From Chlorocebus sabaeus (taxonomy: Eukaryota; Chordata; Mammalia; Primates; Cercopithecidae): a DNA stretch of 64,000 nt. Where the stretch lies: contig NC_132919.1 of the NCBI RefSeq assembly GCF_047675955.1, forward strand, positions 72,369,316 through 72,433,315, read 5' to 3'. This document shows, in pieces, positions 49,801 to 61,800 of this stretch. The notes beneath the pieces were generated by a model, which worked only from the letters and a program-made list of their open reading frames with translations, searched no databases and was not told the DNA's origin. The first letter of the stretch is position 1. Every line of letters starts with the position of its first letter. The position numbers and the translations under genes were made by a program.

Positions 49801-52800
49801 GGGAGGCTGATGTAGGTGGATCACTTGAGATGAAGAGTTCAAGACCAGCCTAACCAACATGGTGAAACCTTGTCTCTACTAAAAATACAAAAACTTAGTC
49901 AGGCATGGTGGTGCGTGCCTGTCATCCCAGCTACTCAGGAGGCTGAGGCAGAAGAATCGCTTGAACCTGGGAGGTGGAGGCTGCAGTGGGCTGAGATGGC
50001 ACCACTATACTCCAGCCTCGGCAACAGAGAGAGATTCTATCTCCAAAAAAAAAAAATCATGGCCAGGCTCAGTGGCTCACACCTGTAATCCCAGCATTTA
50101 GGGAGGCTGAGGTAGAAGGAATATGAAAAGGTGTATAAGGCAGGGTCTAGAAGGGTCCCAGGCACAGGAGCTTCTGTCCCTGTGGAATTGGGGTATATAT
50201 ACTACCCTTCTGGCATGTGGTTACATTCACCAACCCAGAAGCTCTCTGATCCCTATCATTTAGGGGTTTTTACAGAGGTTCCTTGATCATAGGCATGATT
50301 GAAGACCAAATATTATATTAGGTTTGTGCAAAAGTAATCACAGTTTTTGCCATTAACAATAATGGCAGTTACTGTTAATTAACAGTAATGGCAAAAACCG
50401 CGATTACTTTTCACCAAACCTGTAACAAAAGATACTATCACTCAGGAAATTACAAAGATTTTAGGGACTGGATGCCAAGAACCGAGGATGAAGACCAAAT
50501 ACATGTTTTTCCTTTATATCACAGTATCACAGGTATCAACAATCAATATTACCAATAATAATATATTTTATTGCTTTTTTAATGACTGGAATTTTGCTTA
50601 TTTCATTTGAAACCTCTTACTTTCTTTCCTATAAAGAACCTTTGCACAAAACTGCAGGAACATTGAAGTACTGAATCTAAATGGGTGTACAAAGACAACA
50701 GACGCGTAAGTATTTTATGTTTTAGAAGGATAAGTCATAGCCCCTTATGTCTGGCTGATACTACCTTTAAATTCAGGCCACTAACTATATTTAGCAAATT
50801 TTATATTGGTTTCGTAGAGGAAAGATATTTTTAAAAGAGAAAGCAGCATCAAAGTAGAAATGGAATGAGAAACTTGTTTTGGAATTCTATCTTTGATATT
50901 TAAGGTGAAACTTTCAATAATTGTCAGTGTAGATACAGTAGGGATAGTAATAATACATATTACTGGGATTATTTATATTTCAAGATACTAGTAGCTACCA
51001 ATTAAAAGCCACAGTAAACATAATTCTATGAAAAGATTAAAATCTTAAACAGAGGACTAAACAGCTTATGATAATCAGTCCTGAGAACAGTTATTAAATG
51101 AAAATGATTCACTAAACGTGCTGTGTCTCTGTTGGTCATGATCTGAAGGAAATTAAGCTTAATTCTTCATCCTCAAGAGGCTTACAGTCCCAGAAATTAG
51201 ACCTAGAAGGTAGTTATTTATTAACTCTACTAATAAGTATTTCTTTTTTTTTTTTTTTCTGAGATGAAGTCTCGCTCTGTCGCCCAGGCTGGACTACAGT
51301 GGTGCAACCTTGGCTCACTGTAACCTCCGCCTCCTGAGTTAAAGCGATTCTCCTGCCTCAGCCTCCCAAGTAGCTGGGACTACAGGCACATTCCACCACG
51401 TCCGGCTAATTTTTTGTACTTTTAGTAGAGACGAGGTTTCACTGTGTTAGCCAGGATGGTCTCGATCTCCTGACCTCATGATCTGCCCGCCTCGGCCTCC
51501 AAAAGTGTTGGGATTACAGGCGTGAGCCACCGTGCCCGGCCTCTACTAATAAGTATTCCTATAGATTGATTTGGAAACCTTTACTGTGAGAGATGAAATA
51601 TACTAACCTCTTCCCCCACCATTACTTTATACCAACAGAACTACATTTGCTTTAGATAAATTATCTTTTAATTTTTGTTTCCTTTGAGTACTTATGTTAT
51701 AAAGATTAAGAATTTGGGCCGGGCACGGTGGCTCAAGCCTGTAATCCCAGCACTTTGGGAGGCCGAGACAGGCGGATCACGAGGTCAGGAGATCAAGACC
51801 ATCCTGGCTAACACAGTGAAACCCCGTCTCTACTGAAAAATACAAAAAACTAGCCGGGCGAGGTGGCAGGCGCCTGTAGTCCCAGCTACTCGGGAGGCTG
51901 AGGCAGGAGAATGGCGGGAACCCGGGAGGCGGAGCTTGCAGTGAGCTGAGATCCGGCCACTGCACTCCAGCCTGGGCGACAGAGCGAGACTCCATCTCAA
52001 AAAAAAAAAAAAAAAAAAAATAAGAATTTGACCACTTGGTATCTAGAAAAGTGACATGTAATTAATATTTTTTGTCAGAATCTATCTTATCCTCAAGATG
52101 CATTGGCGAAAACATAATATATATGTGGAAGGCTACTACATTACTTGTAATAGCAAAAGATAGGAAACTACCCAATGTCTTATCAGTAGAGTACTGGTTG
52201 AATAAAAGTAATGAGGAAAATCTCTATATAATACTCTGGAGTGATCTTGAGGACATGTTGTTAAATGAAGAAAAGGAAACTGCAGAGGAGTTTGTATAAT
52301 ACACCTTTTGTAGGGCCAGAAGACTTAATACATATATATATACACACACATATATATCCATATTTATTTATTTTCAAAAAGAATGGAAATGCCAATCAAA
52401 AATAAAGTAAGTAAAAATAGTTATTATATGGGGAAGTGAGAAAACACAAGGGACAGGGATAAAAGGGAGAACTCTGAATTATGTTTTATCGTTTAATAGC
52501 CATGTAAATATTTTACATCATTCAAACAAAAATTAAGTCAAAAAGAAATGAAAGCAATCCCTACAAATTAAAAACACATGAACCGGCCTAGTGCAAGTGA
52601 CTTAGGCCTAAAATCTCTGCACCTTGGGAGGCTGAGGTGGGTGGATAACTTGAGGGGTTCAAGCCAGCCTGGCCAACACGGTGAAACCCCATCTCTACTA
52701 AAAATGCAAAAATTATCCAGGCATGGTGGCACATCCCAGCTACTTGGGAGGCTGAGGTGCAATAATTGCTTGAACCCAGGAGGTAGAGGTTGCAGTGAGC

Positions 52801-55800
52801 TGAGATCACACTACTGTATTCCATCCTGGGCGAAAGCGCAAGACTCTGGCTCAAAGTAAAAAACCCCTTGAACCCAAGTTGGAGTTATAGTCACACAGAA
52901 ATTACTTCTGCTGACTTTTTTTAAATGTGAAAATTTGAAACATATACAGAAGTAGACAAAAAAGTGTACTGAGCCCATCACTCAGCTTTAACTGTTACCA
53001 GTTTACGGCCAGTCTTGTTTCATGAATAACTCCACCCACTTATCCTCTCTCATTTTATCTTATTTTGAAGAAAAGTCCTAGACATCATATTATTTAATCT
53101 GTACTTCAGTATGTACTCTTTAACAATAAAAGTCTCTCATGTAAGTGCATTAACTTTTATTGTTTGTTTATTTTGAGATGATGTCTTGCTCTGTTGCCCA
53201 GGCTGGAGTGCGGTGGCGCGATCCCAGCCCAGCTTCCTGAGTACCTGGGATTACAGGGGGGTGCCACCATGCCCGACCAATTTTTGTATGTTTAGTAGAG
53301 ACAGGTTTTCACCATATTGGCCAGGCTGGTCAGGAACTCCTGACCTCAGGTGATCTGCCCGCCTCGGCCTCCCAGAATATTGAGATTACAGGTGTGAGCC
53401 ACCACGCCTGGCTGTAAGTGCATTAACTTTATCACTGCTCTAAAAACAATATCTTAAAATCATCAGATAACCAGTTGTCAGTATTCACATTTCCACGTTT
53501 TAGTGAATTTAAAAATACACTATTTTAAACACAGTATTAGCCTTGAAATACACAAATTTTTTAAATCAAAGAAGCAGCAGGGGACTGTGGCTCACTCCTA
53601 TAATCCCAGAACTTTGAGAGGCCGAGGTGGGTGAATTGCTTTAGCCCAACCTCAGCAACATGGCGAAACCCCACCTCTACAAAAAATACAAAAAATTAGC
53701 CAGGCATGGTGGTACATGCCTGTAGTCCGAGCTACTTGGTAGCCTGAGGTGGGAGGATTGCTTGGGCTTGGGAGCTTGGGAGCCAGAGGTTGTAGTGAGC
53801 TGAGATATGTGTCACTGCACTCCAGCTTGGGCAACAAAGCAAGACCCTATCTTAAAAAATAATGAAGAAGCAGCCAGGTGTGGTGGCTCACACCTGTAAT
53901 CCCAGCACATTGGGAGGCTGAGGCAGGAGGACTACTTGAGACCAGGAGTTTGAGCCTAGCCTGGCCAACATAGTGAGACCCTATGTCTTAAAAAAAAAAT
54001 CCAAGTAGACTTCTGCTTCTCACAGTGATAATAACTGCCCCCCTGCTCTAAACAACTAGAAAACTAAACAAAGCCTAGAAGACCAGTTTAGGATGTTGTA
54101 CATGTAGCACAAGACTGAGAAACAAATGAAGTGAGCCATATGATTATCCTCACTTTGTGACTGAGGCATTTTTCAGATAATGCCATATGTAGATTTGGCT
54201 GAATAGTAAACTCTGCATGCGCAGGATGAGACCCCACACAGGTTGGCAAAGAAGATCTAGTGAGGAAAAAAACAATTACTGGGAAACTATAAGCCAAATA
54301 ATTTCTAGGACTTAATAAGGTTGGATGAAGTTCCACCCACCCAAAATGGAGAAAATTCATTGAACACCTGGGACATTCAATAAAGACTCCAGAAAGATTA
54401 CACCTTGGTAGTAGGGCTAAACTAGACCTGCTCTATTAAATATTTTTATTTATTTATTTTATTTTATTTTAAAAATCAGACTGGGCACGATGGCTCATGC
54501 CTGTAATTTCAGCACTTTGGGAGGCCGAGGTGGGCAGATCACCTGAGGTCAGGAGTTCAAGACCAGCCTGGCCAACATGGTGAAACCCCATCTCTACTAA
54601 AAGTACAAAAATTGGCCAAGCGTGGTAGCATGTGCCTGTAATCCCAGCTGCTTGGGAGGCTGAGGCAGAAGAATCGCTCAAACCCAGGAGCTGAGATCAT
54701 GCCACTGCACTCCAGCCTGAGCGACTGAGCAAGACTCCATCTCAAAAAAAAAAAAAAAAAAAAAAAAAGAAATTGATCCAAAACAAACTTAACTGCCTGC
54801 CAAAACATGGCTCAACACTCTTTAAAGGAAGACATCAAAATCCAGACACCCAGCAGTGTGGCATACAGAGTATGTGTTTTTTTTTTTGTTTTTTTTTTTT
54901 TTTGAGACGGAGTCTCGCTCTGTCCCCCAGGCTGGAGTGCCGTGGCTGGATCTCAGCTCACTGCAAGCTCCGCCTCCTGGGTTTACGCCATTCTCCTGCC
55001 TCAGCCTCCCGAGTAGCTGGGACTACAGGCGCCCGCCACCTCGCCCAGCTAGTTTTTTTTTGTATTTTTTAGTAGAGACAGGGTTTCACCAGGTTAGCCA
55101 GGATGGTCTCGATCTCCTGACCTCGTGATCCGCCTGTCTCGGCCTCCCAAAGTGCTGGGATTACAGGCTTGAGCCACCGCGCCCGGCGAGTATTTGTTAC
55201 TGAATCAAAAATTCTAACAAAGCAGTGGGAAAATGTGACCCAAAACCAGAAGAAAAGCCAGTCAATAGAAATAGACCCAGAAGAGGCAGAGGTTGCAGTG
55301 AGCCAAAATGGTGCCATTGCACTCCGGCCTGGGCAACAAGCGAAACTCTCTTGAAAAAAAAAGAAAGAAAGGAAAGAAATAAACCCAGAAATGACTGAAA
55401 TAGAACTAAGCAATAAGGAGTTTAAAAATAACAGTTACAAGCTAGGCATGGTGGTATGTGCCTGTAATCCCAGCTAGTTGGTAGGCTGAAGCAGGGGGAT
55501 CATTTGAGACCAGGAGTTAGAGACTGCATTGCACTGTGATCATGCCTGTTAATAGCTACTGCACTCAAGCCTGGGCCACCTATCAAGACCACATTTCAAA
55601 AAGTAAGTAAATAAAAAATTTTAAATAACAGGTACAAATATGTGCAAAAATTAAAAAAATAAAAGAATGGGAAAATATATACTATTATAAATACTAATTG
55701 GGAAGATTGGAGTGGACATTAATATCAGATGGAGTAAATTTAAGGAAAAAGATTAGATGAAAAAAGGTATTAAATAGTACCCCTGGCTTATAAAACAAGT

Positions 55801-58800
55801 ATGCCAAAAAGCAGTAAAGCTATTGAGGACTTCAGCAACACTATCAATGATGAGCTTGATATAATTGACATTTATAGATTGCTACACCAAAAAGCATCAG
55901 AATAAACATTCTCTTCAAGTACATTTGGAATATTCAATAGGACAAACCAAATAATGGGCCATAAAACAAAATGTAATACATTTGGAAGGATTAAAATCAT
56001 ATTGGGTATGTTCTGTGGCCTCAACAAAATTAAAGTAGAAATTAATAACAGATACCTGGAAGATTAGAAAATTAAATGACATGCTTCTGAATAACCCATA
56101 GTTCAAAGAATTACTTACAAAGAAATTTAGAAAATATGCTCCATTGAGTGATAATGAGAATATGTAACTTTTTAAATTTGTGGAATGCACCTAAGGTATC
56201 ACTTAGAGCAAAATGTATAGCATCAAATGCTAATATTAGAAAGGAGAAGTTTGGCCGGGCACAGTGCCTCATTCCTGTAATCCCAGTATTTTGGGAGGCC
56301 AACGCAGGCAGATCACTTGAGGTCAGGAGTTTAAGAACAGCCTGGCCAACACAGCAAAAACCCATCTCTACTAAAAATACGAAAAATTAGCCTGGTGTGG
56401 TGGTGCCTGTCTGTGGTCCCAGATACTTGGGAGACTGAGGCAGGAGACTTGCTTGAACCCAGTTCAAGAGGTTGCAGTAAACTGAGATTGTGCCACTGTA
56501 CTCTAACTTGGGCGACAGAGTGAGACTCCATCTCAAAAAAGAAAGAAAAGTTTTAAAATCAAGGATCTAATCTGCTTAGAGAGCTAGAAAAGAGTCTCTC
56601 CTCTCTCCTCCCTCCCTCTCTACCAAAAAGGAAGAAAAAAGTAGAAAATAGTAAATTAAATCCAAAGGAAGGAAGGAAATAATACTGGAAATTCATGAAA
56701 TAAAAAATAAGTGGCCCGGCGCAGTGGATCGCTCCTGTAATCCCATCATTTTGGGAGGCTGAGGCGGGTGGATCACTAGGTCAGGAGATGGAGAGCATCC
56801 TGGCTAACATGGTGAAGCCCCGTCTCTACTAAAACAAAAAATTAGCCGGGCGTGGTGGCGGGCGCCTGTAGTCCCAGCTACTCCCGGAGGCTGAGGCAGG
56901 AGAATGTCGTGAACCCAGGAGGCGGAGCTTGCAATGAGCCGAAATCGGCCACTGCCCTCCTGCCTGGGTGACAAAGCGAGACTGTGTCTCAAAAAAAAAA
57001 AAAAAAGGCACAGAATGGAGAAAATTTATGAAGTAAAGGTTGATTCTTCAAAATAAAATGAATAAGCTTGATTAACCTTTGTCTAGATTAGTCAAGAAAG
57101 AACACAAAGGCTGAGTTCTTTGGCTCATACCTGTAATCCCAACACTTTGGGAAGCTAAAGCAGGAGAGTTGCTTGCACCCAGGAGTTTGAGACCAGCTTG
57201 GGCAACATAGTGGGACCCCATCTCTACAAAAAATAAAAGATTAGTTGAGCGTGATGGTGCACACCTGTGTTCCCATCTACTCAGGAGGCTGAGGTGGGAG
57301 GATCTCTTGGGTCGAGGAGGTCAAGGGTTTGGTGAACTGTGATCATGCCACTGCACTTCAGCCTAGGTGACAGACTGAAGCCCTGTCTCAAAAAAAAGTT
57401 TATGGACAAATAAGATAGTGTAACTTCTTCAACCTGATCAAGTATATATGTGAAAAAATCTCTTACAACATCATATTTGATAATAAAAGGCTTCCTGAGA
57501 TGAAAGATTCCCTAACATCAGGAACAAGGCAAGGATATCAGGTCTTACCACAGCTGTTCAACATTGTACTGGATGTTGTGCCTAATGCAATAGAGGAAGG
57601 ATTATAAAAGGCATTCACGTAATGGTATAATTGGATTCATAGGAAAGTCCATGGAATCTATTACAAAGCTACTAGATCCATTGAATTCTAGCAAAGTAAT
57701 GAGATACATGACTACTTTGCAAAACTCAATTCTATTTCTGTATACTAGCAATCAGCAATTGGAAAATGAAGTTTAAGATATATCATTTATAGTAATACCC
57801 AAAAATATAAAATATATAAGGATGAACTTAATAAAAATAATGTGTAAGTCATACACGCTGAAAATTATAAAATGATCACTAACAAAAGTTAGAGAAAAGA
57901 AAATTTTAAAAAGAAGACTTAAATAAATAAATAGAGAAATAAACATACAAATTTTTTTTTTTTTTTTTTTTTTTTTGGAGACTGAGTCTCGCTCTGTTGC
58001 CCAGGCTGGAGTGCAGTGGCACATTCTCAGCTAACTGCAAACTCTGCCTCCTGGGTTCAAGTAATTCTCGTGCCTCAGCTTCCCGAGTAGTTGGGATTAC
58101 AGGCGCTTGCCACCACGCCTGGCTCATTTTTGTTTGTATTTTTAGTAGAGGCGGAGTTTCACCATGTTGGCCAGGCTGGTCTTGAACTCCTGTGCTCAAC
58201 TGATCCGCCTACCTCGGCCTCCCAAAGTGCTGGGATTACAGGCATGAGTCACCACTCCTGGCCTCATACATATAGATTTAGAAACTCAATATTGTTTTGG
58301 TTTGGGGTTTTTTTGTTTGTTTCTTGAGATAGGGTCTTGCTTTGTTGTCCAGGCTGGAATGCAGTGGTGGCACAACCAGAGCTCACTGCACTCTCCATCT
58401 CCTGGGCTCCCACCTCAGCCTCCCAAGTAGCTGGGACTACAGGTATGTGCCACCATGCCTGGCTAATTTTTCTATTTTGGGTAGAGAGAAAATTTCACCA
58501 TGTTACCCAAGGTGGTCTCAAACGCCTGGGCTCAAGCAGTCTGCCTGCCTCAGCCTCCCAAAGTGTTGAGATTACCGGCCTGAGCCTGTTAAGATACTTG
58601 TTTTCCTTAAATTGTTCTACAGATACAGTGCAGTTCCAATAAAAAATCCCAATAGGTTTTTTTGTTGAAATTGAAAGGCTGGTTCTAAATTCATGTGCAA
58701 ATTCAGAGGTTCTAGAATAACAAAATCAATTTTGATAGACTGTGAAGTCTGGGGACTTATACTACCTGATTTGAAGGGTTATTATTACAGGAGCGGTCAT

Positions 58801-61800
58801 CAGGACAATATGCTGGTGGTATAAGCATAAACATATCAGTCAGTGGACTAAAATAAAGCGCCTAGAAAGGAGCCCACACATAGACAAGCTATAAAAGAAA
58901 AAAATGATAAATTGTACCTCATTAAAATTAAAAACTTTTATGCTTCTGCCAGGCACGATGGCTCACGCCTATAATCCCAGCACTTTGGGAGGCTGAGGCA
59001 GGCAGATCACCAGGTCAGAAGTTTGAGACCATCCTGACTAACACAGTGAAATCCTGTCTCTACTAAAAATACAAAAAATTAGCCAGGCGTGGTGGCACGT
59101 GCCTCCCAGCTACTCCAGAGGCTGAGGCAGGAGAATCACTTGAATCTGGGAGGCGGAGGTTGCAGTGAGCTGAGATCGTACCACTGCACGCCAGCCTGGG
59201 CGACAGAGCAAGACTCCGTCTAAAAAAATAAATAAATAAATATGCTTCTGAAGATACTATTAAAAAAAAAAAAAAAAAGTCACATTGCCTGATTGTCTGA
59301 GGAAAAAAATAAAATAAAAATAATAAATTGGAAAAGGCCAGGCACCATGACCTACACCCGTAGTCTCAACTATTTGGGAGACTGAGGCAGGAGGATCACT
59401 TAAGCCCAGAAGATCAAATCTAGCCTGACTGGTGTTTCTGGTGAGACTCCAACTCTAATTTAAAAGATAGAAAAGAAAGAAAATGAAAAGATAGGACACA
59501 GACTGGGAGAAAGTATTTGCAGGTCATATATCTAATAACAGTGCTTCTCTCAAGAATATATAGAGAGCTCTTAGAATTAATAATGAGAAGACAATTAAAC
59601 GAAAAAAAATGGGCTGAAGTCTTAGATAGACATTTTACCAAAGACATATGAATGGCAAATAAGCATAAGAAAAAGTATTTACACCGGGTGCAGTGGCTCA
59701 CCATTCGTGCAGTCCTAGCACTTTGGGAGGCCAAGGCAGGCGGATCATTTGAGGTCAGGAGTTTGAGACCTGCCTAACCAACGTAGTGAAACCCTGTCTC
59801 TACTAAAACTACAAAAAAAATTAGCTGGGTGTGGTGGTACGTGCCTGTAGTCCCAGCTACTCAGAAGACTGAGGCAGAAGAATCGCTTGAACGTGGGAGG
59901 CAGAGGTTGCAGTGAGCTGAGATCATGCCACTGCACTCCAGCCCAGGTGAGAGTGAGAGTCCATCTCAAAAAAAAAAAAGCAAAGAAAAAGAAAAGGTTT
60001 TCATTACAGAATTGTAAAGTAAAACTACAATGCAATTCCACTCCATACACACTAAGATAACTGTATTCAAAAAGAGAAACAATGCCAAGTATCGGCAGGG
60101 ATTTGGAAAAACTGGGACCCTCATGAATTTCTGGTGGGAATGTAAAATGGTATGGCCAATTTGGGAAACAGTTTGGCAGTTTTCTTCAAAGTCAAACATA
60201 ACTTTGCCGTAGGATCTAGCAATTACATTCCTAAGACTCTGTTCAAAAGAAATGAAAACAAGCCGGGTATGGTGGCTCATGCTTGTAATCCCAGCACTCT
60301 GGAAGGCCAAGGCAAGAGGATCACTTGAGGCCAAAAGTTTGAGACCAGCCTGGGCAACATAATTAGACCCTGTCTCTACAAAAAAAATTTTTAATTAGGT
60401 GTGATGGCACATATCTGTAGTCCTTGCTATTCAGGAGGCTGAGGTAGGAGATCGCTTGAGCCCAGGAGTTGGAGGTTACATCGAGTTATGGTAGTGCCAC
60501 TGCACTCTTACCAGGGTGACAGAGTGAGACCCTGTCTGTAACAAAAAAAGAAAAAAGAAATGAAAACATTGGCCCACACAAAGACCTAGAAGACATATCA
60601 GCCAAAGAGAATGTGTGACTCTTGTTTAGATCCTAATTTGAACGAATCAACTTGTCAAAAACATTTATGATATAATTGGAGAAAAGTTAACACATTTCAG
60701 CATCAGATGATATTAAGAAATTAAAGTATTTACCTATCAGAAATAGATACCAAGGCCAGGCGCAGTGGCTCATGTCTGTAATTCCAGCACTTTGGGAGGC
60801 CGAGGCGGATGGATCACAAGGTCAGGAGTTCAAGACCAGCCTGGCTAACATGGCGAAAACCCGTCTCTACTAAAAATACAAAAATTAGCTGGGCATGGTG
60901 GCGGGTATCTGTAATCCCAGCTACTTGGGATGCTGAGGCAGGAGAATTGCTTGAACCCAGGAGGCGGAGGTTGCAGTGAGCCAAGATCGTGCCATTGCAC
61001 TCCAGCCTGAGCGATAAGAACAAGACTCTGTCTCAAAAAATATATATAGATAGATACTGAAATATTTACAGGTAAAATGATATGTTTGGAATTGGCTTTA
61101 AAATCCTGGAATAAAAAAGGGGGGAAGAAGAGATGGCAAAAAAATTTTTTTTTTTTTTTTTTGAGACGGAGTTTTGCTCTTGTTGCCTAGGCTGGAGTGC
61201 AATGGTGCAATCTTGGCTCGCTGCAACCTCCGCCTCCTGGGCTCAAGCCATTCTCTTGCCTTAGCCTTCCCAGTAGCTGGGATTACAGGCATGTGCCACC
61301 ACGCTCAGCTAATTTTGTATTTTTAGTAGAGACGGGGTTTCACAATGTTGGTCAGGCTGGTCTAGAACTCCTGACCTCAGGCAATCCACCCACCTCAACC
61401 TCCCAAGAAATAAAAATATTTAATAGTAGAATACTGATAAATGCTGGGCCAGGCGCAGTGTCTCACACTTGTAATCCCAGCACTTTGGGAGGCTGAGGCA
61501 GGTGGATCACTTGAGGCCCAGAGTTGGAGACCAGCCTGGCTAATATGGCAAAACCCCATCTCTACTAAAAATATGAAAAATTAGCTGGGTGTGGTGGTGT
61601 GTGTCTGTGGTCCCAGCTACTTGGGAGGCTGAGGCATGAGAATTGCTTGAACCCGGAGGTGGAGGTTGCAGTGGGCCTAGATTGCGCCACTGCTCTCCAG
61701 CCTGAGCAACAGAGCAAGATTGTCTCAAAAAGAAAAATAGTATTTATAAATGTTGAAGTTTACTGATGGTACATGTGGGTTCTCTGTATTATTTACTCTT

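Larger units (their letters stand above)
48499..50636 (+). other. FBXL20: FBXL20 intron D-E, 2.1 kb
   Basis: The intron has a gtgaaa donor and a ctataaag acceptor. It contains an old antisense Alu, a split AluJ with a young Alu inside, a sense Alu and a MADE1 element. The sequence at 48499-48755 and 50536-50636 shows nothing recognisable. Confidence 0.9.
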
